From contig NZ_CP016948.1 in NCBI RefSeq assembly GCF_001642805.2, positions 310,001 through 374,000 on the forward strand: a stretch of 64,000 bases of DNA, written 5' to 3'. Below, in pieces: positions 41,813-51,751 of the stretch. Position numbers and translations under genes: made by a program. The notes beneath the pieces are model-generated. The model worked only from the letters and a program-made list of their open reading frames with translations, had not been told where the DNA came from and ran no database searches. Source of the DNA: Serratia surfactantfaciens (GTDB lineage: Bacteria > Pseudomonadota > Gammaproteobacteria > Enterobacterales > Enterobacteriaceae). Numbering within the stretch: position 1 is the first letter of the stretch; the number at the start of each line of letters is the position of its first letter.

Positions 41813-41858
41813 TGTACAAAAACTGGACGGCGCTTTATGCTTTAGCTAACTTAGCTAA
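41813..41858 (+). promoter_or_regulatory. Promoter and double-palindrome operator of the toxin-antitoxin pair
   Basis: -35 TGTACA (41813-41818), 17 bp, -10 TATGCT (41836-41841). Two copies of the self-complementary octamer TTAGCTAA follow at 41842-41849 and 41851-41858, right before the ribosome site. They are likely bound by the antitoxin for autorepression. Confidence 0.6.
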
Positions 41859-41868
41859 GGAGGACGCG

Positions 41869-42102
41869 ATGGCAATTCAGGCCAATATGCATGAAGCCAA
41901 ATCCAATCTGAGCCAGCTGGCGGACAGAGCCGCGGAGGGAGAAACCGTGATTATTGCAAAAGCAGGGAAGCCGTATGTACAGCTGGTCGCCATCAAGGGC
42001 GAAGCGCGCCGCCCTGGCGCCGCCAAGGGTAAGTTCACCGTGCCGGCGGATTTCAACGCGGGGGACGCGGCCATTGCGGCGCTGTTTGAGGGCGATGAAT
42101 GA
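41869..42102 (+). CDS. Phd/YefM-family antitoxin
   Basis: The 77-residue antitoxin has the Phd fold opening MAIQANMHEAKSNLSQLADRAAEGETVIIAKAGKPYVQLVAI, which dimerises and binds DNA. Its flexible C-terminus (ADFNAGDAAIAALFEGDE) would wrap the toxin; 'F...D...I..LFEGDE' is typical of partners of PIN toxins. AAGGAGG precedes the ATG. The gene overlaps the toxin gene by 4 bp (ATGA). The pair sits between mak and the LicT-type gene, where E. coli has araJ, so it is probably acquired. Confidence 0.9.
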   Translation: MAIQANMHEAKSNLSQLADRAAEGETVIIAKAGKPYVQLVAIKGEARRPGAAKGKFTVPADFNAGDAAIAALFEGDE

Positions 42103-42485
42103 AGCGCTTGCTGCTGGATACCCACGCATTGCTGTGGTGGCTGATTGATGACGCCTGCCTGGGCGCGAACGCCAAAAGGCAGATCGCCGATCCGGGCAAT
42201 GCGGTGTACGTCAGCGCGGCCAGCATTTGGGAGATCTCGATCAAGCAGGCGCTGGGTAAACTGGCGCTGCCGGAAGATATCTTTGCGATCATCGAGGCCG
42301 AAGATTTTCTGTCGCTGCCGATGGACGCCTTTCACTGCCAACAGGCCGGGCAGTTGCCGCCCTATCATCAGGATCCTTTCGATCGCATGCTGATCGCACA
42401 GGCGCAGGCCGAAGGGCTGACGCTGATCTCCGCCGACGCGGTGTTTCCGCAGTACGGCGTGCGGGTGGCGGACGCCCGCCGTTAA
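42099..42485 (+). CDS. VapC-type PIN-domain toxin
   Basis: The 128-residue PIN ribonuclease has acidic catalytic residues D7 (LLLDTHALLWWL), E45 (SIWEISIKQALGKL), D92-region (HQDPFDRMLIAQA) and the later D in LISADAVF. The metal site cuts RNA, probably tRNA or rRNA as in VapC proteins; the target is unknown. Translation is coupled to the antitoxin. The 3' end overlaps the convergent LicT-type gene by 4 bp. Confidence 0.9.
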   Translation: MKRLLLDTHALLWWLIDDACLGANAKRQIADPGNAVYVSAASIWEISIKQALGKLALPEDIFAIIEAEDFLSLPMDAFHCQQAGQLPPYHQDPFDRMLIAQAQAEGLTLISADAVFPQYGVRVADARR

Positions 42486-43330
42486 GCCGGCTTTTCCTCA
42501 CTTTCGCTGCGCACCCGTTCGATATGAATGGTCAGGAACATCATCTCTTCCGTGGTGAGCTGATGCTGATAGTGCTTTTCGATGTGGCGGTTGATCTTGC
42601 CGGCGCAGGCGAAAGACTCGCGGTATTTCTCTTTCACCACCTGATACAGCGAGTCGTCGTCGCTATCGACGTAGTTTTTCCCCAGCAGGCGCTGAGCGAA
42701 GAACTTCAAATGGGTGACGAAACGGTGGTAGCTCAGGGCTTCCTCGTTGTAATCAAAGCGGAAATGGTATTTAACCAGGTTAAGGATCTCTTGCATCACG
42801 CGGGTGATGTGCAGCGTGTTGTGCATCTCGTCGTTAAGCTGGGCGTTGACCAGGTGCAGGGCGATAAATCCGGCTTCGTCTTCCGGCAGCGCGGTATCCA
42901 GCCGTTGGGCGATCAGGGCCAGCGCCTCCAGCCCGACGGCGAACTCGGCCGGGTAGAGCTTTTTAATCTCCCACAGCAGCGCATTTTTGATATCCAGCCC
43001 TTGCGCATGGCGCTGCAGGGCGAAGTGGATGTGATCGGTCAGCGTGATGTAGACGATGTTATGCAATTTGCCCGGCAGGCGTTCGCGGGCGAGAGTGATA
43101 ATCCTGTCGGCAGTGGTAACGCAGGCCAGCGGGATCTCGGCGAGCAGCTCTTTATAGCGTTCGGCGATTTCACCGCCGTTATGGGTGAATACCTTTTCGA
43201 TCAGGCTTTCGTCCAGCGTATCGCCGGGCTTCTTTTTAAAGCCGATTCCTTTTCCCATCACCACCGTCTCTTCCTGACGGTCGTCCAGCGTAATCACCAC
43301 GTTATTATTGAGTATTTTAGCGATTTTCAT
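42482..43330 (-). CDS. BglG/LicT-type transcription antiterminator
   Basis: The 282-residue protein has the RNA-binding CAT domain (MKIAKILNNNVVITLDDRQEETVVMGKGIGFKKKPGD) and two PTS regulation domains. Likely phosphorylated His are in TDHIHFALQRH and ALHLVNAQ (PRD1) and YHRFVTHLKFF and LTIHIERV (PRD2). It binds the RAT hairpin to prevent termination when its sugar is present. Its own leader contains a RAT and terminator, so it controls itself. No beta-glucoside PTS or phospho-glucosidase gene is adjacent, so the target must lie elsewhere or be only itself. Confidence 0.92.
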   Translation of the reverse strand: MKIAKILNNNVVITLDDRQEETVVMGKGIGFKKKPGDTLDESLIEKVFTHNGGEIAERYKELLAEIPLACVTTADRIITLARERLPGKLHNIVYITLTDHIHFALQRHAQGLDIKNALLWEIKKLYPAEFAVGLEALALIAQRLDTALPEDEAGFIALHLVNAQLNDEMHNTLHITRVMQEILNLVKYHFRFDYNEEALSYHRFVTHLKFFAQRLLGKNYVDSDDDSLYQVVKEKYRESFACAGKINRHIEKHYQHQLTTEEMMFLTIHIERVRSESEEKPA

Positions 43331-43365
43331 GGTTTTTCCCGGTGTTTCAGCATCCTGAAAACGAA

Positions 43366-43405
43366 AAAACCTGACGCCCGGAAGCGATCCCGGGCGTCAG
43401 GTTTT
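43366..43405 (-). terminator. Leader terminator of the LicT-type gene
   Basis: The 16-bp perfect stem has arms 43366-43381 and 43390-43405 (AAAACCTGACGCCCGG on the plus strand), followed on the minus strand by six T. Its 5' arm on the minus strand overlaps the 3' part of the RAT. Confidence 0.9.
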
Positions 43406-43466
43406 GCCTGTATTTTATGTTTCTGCCCTGCGGCCCTGAGCGGCGGAGGGGATACAGTAACAATCC
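43400..43466 (-). promoter_or_regulatory. Ribonucleic antiterminator (RAT) with a 38-nt apical insert
   Basis: On the minus strand GGATTGTTACTGTAT (5' half, 43466-43452) and ATACAGGCAAAACC (3' half, 43413-43400) match the two halves of bgl/lic-type RATs. The stem CTGTAT/ATACAG closes a 38-nt loop (43414-43451), where known RATs have about four. The structure excludes the terminator. A possible promoter (TTGAGC, 16 bp, TATTAT) lies just upstream. Confidence 0.85.
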
Positions 43467-43484
43467 TATTATGTTGGCATAATA
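43467..43484. promoter_or_regulatory. Palindrome at the LicT-type promoter
   Basis: TATTATG (43467-43473) and CATAATA (43478-43484) form a perfect 7-bp inverted repeat around TTGG. It overlaps the likely -10 and transcription start, so a repressor could bind it. Confidence 0.4.
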
Positions 43485-43562
43485 ACCCGTGCCCGCTGCG
43501 GCTCAACGCTTTTCACCGCGGAGTGCCGCCGCGGTCACACTTCTACGCCGCGCGCCGCGGGA

Positions 43563-46500
43563 TCATTCCAGCCTGAAGTGCGCTTCCAGCCGGCTGACGC
43601 CAAGCCCGTTAACCTTCTTCACCTTGATCTGCACCGGAATACGCTCTTTCATCGCCTCGACGTGGCTGATCACGCCGATGGTTTTGCCGGAGGCGTTCAG
43701 GCTGTCCAGCGCATCCAGCGCGGTATCGAGGGTTTCGGCGTCCAGCGTGCCGAAGCCTTCGTCGAGGAACAGCGAGTCGATGCTGGTTTTATGGCTGACC
43801 AGATCGGACAACGCCAGCGCCAGCGCCAGGCTGACCAGGAAGCTCTCGCCGCCGGACAGGGTGCGGGTATCGCGCAGCGCATCCGCCTGCCAGGTGTCGA
43901 CCACCTGCAGTTCCAGCGCATCGCTGGTCTTGCGCTGCAGCAGATAACGTCCGTGCAGCCGGCCGAGCTGGTTGTTGGCCAGGTAAACCAGATGATCGAG
44001 CGTCAGCCCCTGAGCAAAGCGGCGGAACTTGTCGCCTTCTTTTGAGCCGATCAGCTGGTTGAGGTAGCTCCAGTCATCGTAGTCTTGCTGGCTGCGGGCG
44101 ATCTGCTCGAACAGCGCCTGCTGATTGAGGCGGCGGGCGGCGTCGCTTTCCAACTGATTGCGCAGTTCGCCCTGGCGCAGCTGCAGCACCTTCAACTGCT
44201 GCGCCAGCTCGGCCAGCGATTGGGTGAGCGCGTCGATATCCGCGTTGGCTTCATCCAGCCCTTCAGGGCGGTTCTGCCGATGCTGCTCCAGCGTTTGCGT
44301 CGCCTGTGTCAGCAGGGCGGTGGCCTCTACCTGCCGCTGCTGCAACTGCTCTTTGCGCTGCTGCAATTCGCGGCGCAGGGCGTCGTCCAGCAGCGCGGCG
44401 GCGAAGGCGGTTTCATCGACGAATTCGCTGTCGGCCAGCGCCTGCTGCCACTGCTGCTGCGCCTGCTGCAGCCGTTCCTGCATTTGGGCGTGTTGCTGTT
44501 GCAGCCCGGCCTGTTGGCCTGCCAGGCGTTCGCGCAGTTCCTGCGCCTTTTGCCACTGCTCGGCAGCCTGAACACTGGCCTGTTCGCAGGCGGTTTGTTT
44601 GGCGCGCAGCTGTTCGCGCACCTCGGCGACCCGCTGTTCGCCGAACAGCGCCAGCCGCTGCGCACGCCGTTCGGCGAGGATTTTCTCGCCTTCTTGCCAG
44701 CGTTGTTGCAGGTCTTGTTGCTGTTGCAGGCTATCGGCGTGGTTTTTTTGCAGCAGCGTAAAGCGCTCTTCGAGCAACGCCAACTGTTGCTGCGCCTGCT
44801 GCTGCTGCGTTTGCAGCGCCGCGAGCGCGTCTTTCGCCTGCTGTACCGCCTGCGCCGATTGTTCATGCTGCTGCAGCGCCTGTTGCCCGCGCCGCTCTTC
44901 ATCGTCGCAGCCACTCAGCCAGGCACTGAGCGGTTCGTCATCCGCCAGCGTAAAGTCGAACGCCAGCGGCGCGCTGAGCTGCTGCCACTGCTGCTGTTGG
45001 CCGGCCAGCTGCTGTTCATCCTGCGCGATGGTTTGCTGCTGGCGCTGCTGCTGTTCCAGCAGGCTTTCGCAGCGGGTGCGCAGTTCGGTACCCTGGGTTT
45101 GCAGTTTCTCTGCCAGGGTGCGCATCTCAACCAACCGCCGCTCCGTCGCCGAAGGCTGCACCGCCTGATATTGCTCCACCGCCGGGTGGGTGGTCGAGCC
45201 ACACAGCGGGCAGGGGGCGCCACTTTGCAGCAGGGCACGCTCCGCTTCCAGGCTGACGATGCGTTTTTCCAGCTCGTGGATCCGCTCTACTTCCTGCAGC
45301 TGCGCCTTGTGTTGTTTGAATTGCTGGCGTGCGCTCTCCAGCTGTTGTTGCAGCTCGGCGAGTTGCGTTTGTCGTCCGGCGTGCTCCGCTTGCTGCCGGG
45401 TCAGCCGCTCGCGGGTCTGACGGTGGAGGGTGGCGAGCGTGGACAACTGCTGACGCGTTGGACGCAGATCTGCCAGGGCACTCAGGCGCTGGCGCAACGG
45501 GGCCAGCGGCGTTTGCGCCTCCAGCGCTTGCTGCTGCTGCTGTTGAACGGCCAGCGCTTGGGTCAGCGCGTTCAATTGCTGCTGATGCTGTGCGCCCTGC
45601 GTCGTCAGTTGATTGCGTTGAACGGTGAGCTGCTCCAGCGCCGCCTGCTGTTGGGCGCACTGCTGCGCGGCAGCATCGCCGGCCTGTCGCCGTTCGGCCT
45701 GTGTCGATTGCAGTTGGGCGATCTGATGATCGAGCGGGGCGACCTGCTCATCGATCAGCTGTTGCTGTTGCCGCATGTGCTCGGCATGGGCTTGCTGCGC
45801 CAGGCGGGTCTTTTCTACCGCCTGCTGCAGCGGCGCCAGCTGCGCCGACTGCTGTTCCTGCTGCTGCGTCAGCAGGGCCGCTTGCTGCTGTATCGTCTGC
45901 AGCTCGGCGCGGCAGCGATCGCGTTCGCCGCGCAGCGGCCGCAATTTTTCGGCCGGTTCGCTGAGCGCCAGCCGCTGGAGCTGCGGGGCGGCCTCGGCCT
46001 GCTCGCGTTGGGCGTTTTCCAGCCGTTGCCGCCCCTCGTTTTGCTGTTGCCGGAATCGCTGCCATTGTTGTAACCAGCTCAGCGCCTGTTGCTGTTGCCG
46101 GGTTTGCTCGCCGAGAGCGCTTTCCTGCCCGCTCAGCGCCGTCAGCTGTTCGGCCAGGGAGTGGCGCTGTTCGTCGTTCAGCAGCTCGATACCGCTGGCG
46201 CGCTGATGCAGCCCATCCAGATCGGTTTTGGCCTGTTTGTGGGATTCGAACACCTGTTCGGACAATCGCCCGTAGATTTCGGTGCCGGTCAGTTCTTCCA
46301 ACAGCTCGGCGCGATCGTTGGCGTCGGCGTTGAGGAAGGCGGCGAACTGCCCCTGAGACAGCATCATCGACTTGGTGAAGCGGCCGAAGTCCAGCCCGGT
46401 GATGGCGGCGGTGATCTCCAGCTTGTCGCGCACTTTGTCCGCCAGGATCTTGCCGTCTTCGCGGCGGGCCAGTTCGACTTTCGGCGCCTGCAGGTTGCCG

Positions 46501-46814
46501 TCCGGCGCGTTTTTGGCGCGGCGCTGACTCCAGAAGGCGCGATAGCCGACGCCCTTGACCTCGAACTCGACTTCCGCCAACGATTCGGCGGTATGGCGGG
46601 TCATCAGTTCATTCTGGCTTGGCGTGACGTTGAGGCGCGGCGTCTGGTGGTATAGCGCCAGGCAGATGGCGTCCAGCAGGGTGGTTTTGCCCGCGCCGGT
46701 CGGGCCGGTAATGGCGAACAGGCCGTTGCTGGCGAACGGCTCGGCGGTGAAGTCAATCTTCCATTCGCCCTGCAGCGAGTTGAGGTTTTTTAAGCGCAGG
46801 CTGAGGATTTTCAT
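43563..46814 (-). CDS. sbcC: Exonuclease subunit SbcC
   Basis: The 1083-residue SMC-like ATPase works with SbcD as a nuclease that opens DNA hairpins and blocked ends. The Walker A loop [13 protein letters not shown] is near residue 37, then a long Gln-rich coiled coil with the zinc-hook CPLC near residue 535, then the signature [19 protein letters not shown] and Walker B/D-loop [12 protein letters not shown] near the C-terminus. E. coli SbcC is 1048 aa, so this is slightly longer in the coil. The 4-bp overlap with sbcD shows coupling. Confidence 0.96.
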   Translation of the reverse strand: MKILSLRLKNLNSLQGEWKIDFTAEPFASNGLFAITGPTGAGKTTLLDAICLALYHQTPRLNVTPSQNELMTRHTAESLAEVEFEVKGVGYRAFWSQRRAKNAPDGNLQAPKVELARREDGKILADKVRDKLEITAAITGLDFGRFTKSMMLSQGQFAAFLNADANDRAELLEELTGTEIYGRLSEQVFESHKQAKTDLDGLHQRASGIELLNDEQRHSLAEQLTALSGQESALGEQTRQQQQALSWLQQWQRFRQQQNEGRQRLENAQREQAEAAPQLQRLALSEPAEKLRPLRGERDRCRAELQTIQQQAALLTQQQEQQSAQLAPLQQAVEKTRLAQQAHAEHMRQQQQLIDEQVAPLDHQIAQLQSTQAERRQAGDAAAQQCAQQQAALEQLTVQRNQLTTQGAQHQQQLNALTQALAVQQQQQQALEAQTPLAPLRQRLSALADLRPTRQQLSTLATLHRQTRERLTRQQAEHAGRQTQLAELQQQLESARQQFKQHKAQLQEVERIHELEKRIVSLEAERALLQSGAPCPLCGSTTHPAVEQYQAVQPSATERRLVEMRTLAEKLQTQGTELRTRCESLLEQQQRQQQTIAQDEQQLAGQQQQWQQLSAPLAFDFTLADDEPLSAWLSGCDDEERRGQQALQQHEQSAQAVQQAKDALAALQTQQQQAQQQLALLEERFTLLQKNHADSLQQQQDLQQRWQEGEKILAERRAQRLALFGEQRVAEVREQLRAKQTACEQASVQAAEQWQKAQELRERLAGQQAGLQQQHAQMQERLQQAQQQWQQALADSEFVDETAFAAALLDDALRRELQQRKEQLQQRQVEATALLTQATQTLEQHRQNRPEGLDEANADIDALTQSLAELAQQLKVLQLRQGELRNQLESDAARRLNQQALFEQIARSQQDYDDWSYLNQLIGSKEGDKFRRFAQGLTLDHLVYLANNQLGRLHGRYLLQRKTSDALELQVVDTWQADALRDTRTLSGGESFLVSLALALALSDLVSHKTSIDSLFLDEGFGTLDAETLDTALDALDSLNASGKTIGVISHVEAMKERIPVQIKVKKVNGLGVSRLEAHFRLE

Positions 46815-48043
46815 GGGTTGTTCTCCTCGGCGTTGTGCTGCACCGCATCGACCACCTGGCGGAACATTTGGCGCATCCGCTGTTGGCGCGTTTCGGGCAG
46901 CTCAGTCTCCTGCGCCAGGCGCCGCTCGAACACTTCATTGACGCTCAGTTCGTTGAGCGTTTCCTTATCCTGCTGTGCGATCGCCTGGCGGCGCTGTTCT
47001 TTGCTGCGCCGCAGCAGCAGCACTTCCACCGGCAACTCGTCCGCCAGCAGCTGAATGCGGCGCTGGATGTCGCTGAGGTAGTCCTGCGTCGCCACTTCGA
47101 TATCCAGCCACACCGGCAGCTCACCGTCATAATCGGCAAACTGCCGCAGCTGCCGTTCGATCTCGGCCAGATCGCCTTTGATCAGCTGCATGGGCTGAAA
47201 CTGCGGGATCGTTAACGCTTCCACTTGCTGCAAAGCGCCGTCGGCGAAATCGACCATAAAGACGCTTTTGGCTTTGCCCAGTTCATCGAAGCTGAGCGGG
47301 ATCGGCGAGCCGCTATAGCGAATGTGCTCCGATTTGGCGACGTTCTGCGCGCGGTGGATGTGGCCCAACGCGATATAGTCGGCGGGAGGAAAGGCCTGCG
47401 CCGGAAAGGCGTCGAGGGTGCCGATATAGATGTCGCGCACCGAGTCGGAGGTGGTGACGCCGACGGTGGTCAGGTGGCCGGTGGCGACGATCGGCAGCGG
47501 CAGGCCCAATTGGTCGCGGCGCTCGCAGGCCGCCTGATACAGCGTTTGGTAATGTTCGGCGATGGCTTCCTGTAACGCCTGCTGTTTCTGCGCGCCGGAT
47601 TCGCCGGCGCGGCTGGTGAGCAGATCGCGTGGCCGCAAGAACGGGATGGCGCACAGCACCGCGCCCGGCTGGCCGTCGCGCCGGTTCAGCACCAGGATCT
47701 GCTGTTCGGGGGCGCCTTGCGCGCTCGCGATCACCGTGGTGTTCAGGCAGGAGAGCAGTTCACGCGATTCGTTCAGCGTCGCCACCGAATCGTGGTTGCC
47801 GCCCAGCACCACCAGTTGGCAGCCGGTGCGCTGCAGTTCCACCACAAAGCGGTTGTACAGTTCGCGGGCGTAGCTGGGCGGCGAGCCGGTATCGAACAGA
47901 TCCCCGGCGACGATCAGCGCATCCACCTGCTGCTGCTCTACCTGTTCGATCAGCCAGTTCAGAAAAGCCTGGTGCTCGGCGGCGCGGCTTTTGGTGAAAA
48001 AGTACTGGCCAAGGTGCCAGTCAGAGGTGTGGATCAGGCGCAT
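46811..48043 (-). CDS. sbcD: Exonuclease subunit SbcD
   Basis: The 410-residue Mre11-type phosphoesterase has two-metal motifs SDWHLGQYF (1), [10 protein letters not shown] (2), [10 protein letters not shown] (3) and the His motifs ATGHLTTVG and ALGHIHRAQ. Mn2+ is expected as cofactor. It forms the catalytic part of SbcCD. It is divergent from phoB, the same layout as in E. coli. The Pho box of phoB lies in the shared 215-bp gap. Confidence 0.96.
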   Translation of the reverse strand: MRLIHTSDWHLGQYFFTKSRAAEHQAFLNWLIEQVEQQQVDALIVAGDLFDTGSPPSYARELYNRFVVELQRTGCQLVVLGGNHDSVATLNESRELLSCLNTTVIASAQGAPEQQILVLNRRDGQPGAVLCAIPFLRPRDLLTSRAGESGAQKQQALQEAIAEHYQTLYQAACERRDQLGLPLPIVATGHLTTVGVTTSDSVRDIYIGTLDAFPAQAFPPADYIALGHIHRAQNVAKSEHIRYSGSPIPLSFDELGKAKSVFMVDFADGALQQVEALTIPQFQPMQLIKGDLAEIERQLRQFADYDGELPVWLDIEVATQDYLSDIQRRIQLLADELPVEVLLLRRSKEQRRQAIAQQDKETLNELSVNEVFERRLAQETELPETRQQRMRQMFRQVVDAVQHNAEENNP

Positions 48044-48185
48044 GACACTCCCGGGTGCAAAGGTAATGGCGATGATTATAAAGGCCGCGGCGCCGGCTGT
48101 CCCGGCGCAATGGCGAGGGCAGCGGAATGATTTTTCTTTACTGCGGGAAATAATCGCTATGCTTACTGCCTATAACAGCCGCTTT

Positions 48186-48219
48186 TTTTCATAAAAGTGT
48201 CACAAAACTGACGCATAAT
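48186..48219 (+). promoter_or_regulatory. Pho box and -10 of phoB
   Basis: Three heptamers, TTTTCAT, GTGTCAC and CTGACGC, are each separated by AAAA (48186-48214). CATAAT (48214-48219) follows as -10. The arrangement matches the E. coli phoB promoter and implies autoactivation. Confidence 0.85.
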
Positions 48220-48258
48220 GGCGCCCGCAAAGTCGCTAACACATTGGCAGGATTGACG

Positions 48259-48948
48259 ATGGCAAGACGCATACTGGTGGTGGAAGACGAAGCGCCGATC
48301 CGTGAGATGGTGTGCTTTGTGTTGGAACAGAATGGTTACCAACCGTTGGAAGCCGAGGATTATGACAGCGCCGTGACGCGCCTGTCTGAGCCGTTCCCTG
48401 ATTTGGTGTTGCTCGATTGGATGCTGCCCGGCGGTTCCGGCATTCAGTTTATCAAGCATATGAAGCGCGAAGCGCTGACCCGCGATATCCCGGTGATGAT
48501 GTTGACCGCGCGCGGCGAAGAGGAAGACCGGGTGCGCGGCCTGGAAGTGGGGGCGGATGATTACATCACCAAGCCGTTCTCGCCCAAGGAGCTGGTGGCG
48601 CGCATCAAAGCGGTCATGCGCCGTATTTCACCGATGGCGGTGGAAGAAGTGATTGAAATGCAAGGGCTGAGCCTGGATCCGTCCTCTCACCGCGTGATGG
48701 CGAACGATCAGGCGCTGGACATGGGGCCGACCGAGTTCAAGCTGCTGCACTTCTTTATGACCCACCCGGAGCGGGTTTATAGCCGCGAGCAGTTGCTTAA
48801 TCACGTCTGGGGCACTAACGTTTATGTGGAAGACCGTACCGTTGACGTGCATATCCGTCGGCTCCGCAAGGCGTTAGAAACCAGTGGGCATGATAAAATG
48901 GTTCAAACCGTTCGGGGCACCGGCTACCGGTTCTCAACGCGCTACTGA
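48259..48948 (+). CDS. phoB: Phosphate response regulator PhoB
   Basis: The 229-residue OmpR-type regulator has a receiver domain with acidic D10-D11-region residues (VVEDEAPI), phospho-acceptor Asp in [11 protein letters not shown]83 (MLTARGEE) and K105 (ITKPFSP). The winged helix ([30 protein letters not shown]...[12 protein letters not shown]) binds Pho boxes. It matches E. coli PhoB throughout. Start 48259 is preferred over the GTG/ATG upstream in frame. phoR follows 24 bp downstream. Confidence 0.97.
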   Translation: MARRILVVEDEAPIREMVCFVLEQNGYQPLEAEDYDSAVTRLSEPFPDLVLLDWMLPGGSGIQFIKHMKREALTRDIPVMMLTARGEEEDRVRGLEVGADDYITKPFSPKELVARIKAVMRRISPMAVEEVIEMQGLSLDPSSHRVMANDQALDMGPTEFKLLHFFMTHPERVYSREQLLNHVWGTNVYVEDRTVDVHIRRLRKALETSGHDKMVQTVRGTGYRFSTRY

Positions 48949-48972
48949 TCGCGCCGCGCTGGAGAATATGCC

Positions 48973-50289
48973 GTGTTAGAACGTCTGTCGTGGAAGAGGC
49001 TGGCTCTGGAGCTGGCTCTTTTTTGTCTGCCCGCCTTACTGCTGGGGCTGATTTTCGGTTATCTGCCCTGGTTCCTGCTGGCCTCTGCGCTGGCTGCGCT
49101 GGTGTGGAATTTCTACAACCAGCTCAAACTCTCCCATTGGCTGTGGATCGACCGCAGCATGACGCCGCCGCCCGGCCGCTGGAGCTGGGAGCCGCTGTTC
49201 TATGGCCTGTATCAGATGCAGCAGCGCAACCGCCGCCGCCGCCGCGAGCTGGCGCTGCTTATCAAGCGCTTTCGCAGCGGGGCCGAATCGCTGCCTGACG
49301 CGGTGGTGATGACCACCGTCGAAGGCAATATCTTCTGGTGCAACGGTCTGGCGCAGCATCTGCTCGGCTTCCGCTGGCCGGAAGACAACGGCCAGCACAT
49401 CCTCAACCTGCTGCGTTATCCGGAGTTCAGCCACTATTTGCAACAGCAGGAGTTTTCGCGCCCGCTGACGCTGCAGTTGAACAACGAACATTACGTCGAA
49501 TTCCGCGTGATGCCCTATTCCGAAGGGCAACTGCTGATGGTGGCGCGCGACGTCACCCAGATGCGCCAGCTGGAAGGGGCGCGGCGCAACTTCTTCGCCA
49601 ACGTCAGCCATGAGCTGCGCACGCCGTTGACGGTGCTGCAGGGCTACCTGGAAATGATGGGCGACGAAGAGCAGGACGGCTCGCTGCGCAGCAAGGCGCT
49701 GAGCACCATGCAAGAGCAGACCCGCCGGATGGACGGGCTGGTCAAGCAGTTGCTGACGCTGTCGCGCATCGAGGCGGCGCCCAATGTCGACATGAACGAA
49801 CGGGTGGATATTCCGCTGATGCTGCGGGTGTTGCAGCGCGAGGCGCAATCGCTGAGCGGCGGCAATCACGAGATCGCTTTCCGGGTGAACGAACAGCTCA
49901 AAGTGTTCGGCAATGAAGACCAGTTGCGCAGCGCGGTGTCTAACCTGGTGTACAACGCGGTCAATCACACGCCGAAGGGCACCCATATCGAAGTCAGCTG
50001 GCAGCAGACGGCGCATGGCGCGCAGTTCCAGGTCAGCGACAACGGGCCGGGCATCGCCGCCGAGCACCTTCCGCGCCTGACCGAGCGTTTTTATCGCGTC
50101 GACAAGGCCCGTTCGCGCCAGACCGGCGGCAGTGGGCTGGGGCTGGCGATCGTCAAACACGCGCTCAGCCATCACGACGCGCGGCTGGAGATCCTCAGCG
50201 AACCGGGGATCGGCACCCGCTTTATCTTTACCTTACCCAACCGGTTGATTGTTCCGGCCGCTTTATCAGAGAATGCGGTGAAAAATTAA
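48973..50289 (+). CDS. phoR: Phosphate sensor kinase PhoR
   Basis: The 438-residue membrane histidine kinase has two N-terminal transmembrane segments (~10-50), a PAS domain ([30 protein letters not shown]), the H-box [23 protein letters not shown], the N-box [10 protein letters not shown], and G-boxes DNGPGIA and [13 protein letters not shown]. It phosphorylates PhoB when external phosphate is low, through contact with Pst-PhoU. The GTG start at 48973 follows GGAG and equals the start used in E. coli. The PstS-like gene begins 14 bp after its stop. Confidence 0.97.
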   Translation: MLERLSWKRLALELALFCLPALLLGLIFGYLPWFLLASALAALVWNFYNQLKLSHWLWIDRSMTPPPGRWSWEPLFYGLYQMQQRNRRRRRELALLIKRFRSGAESLPDAVVMTTVEGNIFWCNGLAQHLLGFRWPEDNGQHILNLLRYPEFSHYLQQQEFSRPLTLQLNNEHYVEFRVMPYSEGQLLMVARDVTQMRQLEGARRNFFANVSHELRTPLTVLQGYLEMMGDEEQDGSLRSKALSTMQEQTRRMDGLVKQLLTLSRIEAAPNVDMNERVDIPLMLRVLQREAQSLSGGNHEIAFRVNEQLKVFGNEDQLRSAVSNLVYNAVNHTPKGTHIEVSWQQTAHGAQFQVSDNGPGIAAEHLPRLTERFYRVDKARSRQTGGSGLGLAIVKHALSHHDARLEILSEPGIGTRFIFTLPNRLIVPAALSENAVKN

Positions 50290-50303
50290 CGCGAGACACC
50301 GGT

Positions 50304-51266
50304 ATGACCCGAATTACCCGAGGGCTGTTGCTTTGCCTGGCGCTGCTGGCCGGACGTGGCGCGCTGGCGCAGCCCGACGGCATGCTGGCGGGCAATCTGT
50401 CCAGCGTCGGCTCCGACACCCTGGCGAACCTGATGGCGCTGTGGGCGCAGGACTTCAGCCAGCATTACCCCAACGTTAATCTGCAGATCCAGGCCGCCGG
50501 TTCGTCGACCGCGCCGACCGCGTTGGCGGCGGGCGCCGCGCAGCTGGGCCCGATGAGCCGGCCGATGAAGGCGGCCGAGGTTTCGGCGTTCGAACATCGT
50601 TACGGCTATGCGCCGCTGGCGGTGCCGGTGGCGGTGGATGCGCTGGTGGTGTTGGTGCATCAGGACAATCCGCTGCGCGGCCTCAATTTGCAGCAACTCG
50701 ATCGTATTTTCTCCGCCACCCGGCGCTGCGGTGAAAGCCAGCCGCTGACGCGCTGGGGCGAACTGGGGCTGAGCGGCGACTGGGCGACGCGCTCGCTGCA
50801 ACGCTTTGGCCGCAACTCGGCTTCCGGCACCTACGGCTATTTCAAACTGCGCGCGCTGTGCGGCGGCGATTTTATGCCGCGCGTCAATGAGTTGCCCGGT
50901 TCGGCCTCGGTGGTGCAGGCGGTGGCCGGTTCGCTCAACGGCATCGGCTACGCCAGCATCGGTTTTCGCGCCAGCGGCGTGCGGCTGCTGCCGTTGGCGG
51001 AGTCGGGGGAGGACTATGTCGCGCCTACCGCCGCCAACGTGCGCAACGATCGCTACCCGCTGTCGCGCTACCTGTATATCTATATCAACAAAGCCCCCAA
51101 TCAACCGCTGGAGCCGCTGACCGCGGCGTTCCTCGATCGCGTGCTGTCGACCGCAGGACAGAGCCTGGTCAACCACGACGGCTATCTGCCTCTGCCGCCG
51201 GCCGCTCTGCAGAAGACCCGCCAGGCGCTCGGGCTGCAGCCGCTTGCGCCGGCCATGATGCAATAA
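50304..51266 (+). CDS. PstS-like phosphate-binding protein, third gene of the phoBR unit
   Basis: The 320-residue precursor has a signal peptide ([15 protein letters not shown]). The mature part reads as a PBP-like_2/PstS domain: [92 protein letters not shown]. Ser/Thr-rich loops suit phosphate. The gene lies 14 bp after phoR, so it should be under the same Pho control. E. coli has brnQ there. It could be a phosphate scavenger or sensor partner; a pstCAB permease is not adjacent. Confidence 0.82.
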   Translation: MTRITRGLLLCLALLAGRGALAQPDGMLAGNLSSVGSDTLANLMALWAQDFSQHYPNVNLQIQAAGSSTAPTALAAGAAQLGPMSRPMKAAEVSAFEHRYGYAPLAVPVAVDALVVLVHQDNPLRGLNLQQLDRIFSATRRCGESQPLTRWGELGLSGDWATRSLQRFGRNSASGTYGYFKLRALCGGDFMPRVNELPGSASVVQAVAGSLNGIGYASIGFRASGVRLLPLAESGEDYVAPTAANVRNDRYPLSRYLYIYINKAPNQPLEPLTAAFLDRVLSTAGQSLVNHDGYLPLPPAALQKTRQALGLQPLAPAMMQ

Positions 51267-51751
51267 GCGACAAAAAGCGACGTAATTTTCGCCTTTTCTC
51301 ACGCCGAAATGGAGCTTATGCCACGCGAAAACCGGGCTTTTATTGGCGTTTTCGCGCGGTAAAGTGATATATGCTTCACGTTTCGTGAATTGGCTGTTCA
51401 AAAATGATACAAATCATGTAGTGTATATTTATTGATAGCCAATATGATCGACTGGTGGCTAAAGTTTATATGGTCGATAGCTCTGCTTTTCGCCGTGCGT
51501 CTTGCCTTGAAGCGCTATAAACGTTTACCTTAGCCCTCGTTGTCGGATTAAACCTCCATTTTTATAACTCCTAAAACTTTGCCCATCTTCATGAGCGGCC
51601 ACTTTCGAATAGGGACATAAACGCCGGAACGATTGCGTTTAGGGTGCTTCTTTGGCGCTGCGATGGTCGGGCATGCCGGCAACCGGGTGGGGCGTCACGC
51701 CACCACGCTATCGGACAATTTTTTTCATTTGAACAGGCAACACGACATCGT
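51267..51751. other. 485-bp region upstream of brnQ
   Basis: It holds a possible 29-residue membrane peptide (51444-51533). Near 51685-51725 a G/C-rich hairpin (GTGGGGCG...CGCCAC) precedes a T-run in the brnQ leader, which may be a leader-control structure or chance. No other gene was seen. Confidence 0.5.
51444..51533 (+). CDS. Possible small membrane peptide, 29 aa
   Basis: ATG to TAG encodes 29 residues: MIDWWLKF, then IWSIALLFAVRLAL, then KRYKRLP. This is one hydrophobic helix with a basic tail, the shape of many small enterobacterial membrane proteins and type I toxins. AT-rich promoter-like sequence (GTATATTT) lies upstream. The ribosome site is weak, which lowers confidence. Its relation to brnQ, 218 bp downstream, is unknown. 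Confidence 0.4.
   Translation: MIDWWLKFIWSIALLFAVRLALKRYKRLP

Noticed and set aside
44085..46073. 662-aa open frame opposite sbcC
   Set aside because: It is the antisense of the Gln-rich coiled coil, giving Leu/Arg-rich low complexity. sbcC is certain.
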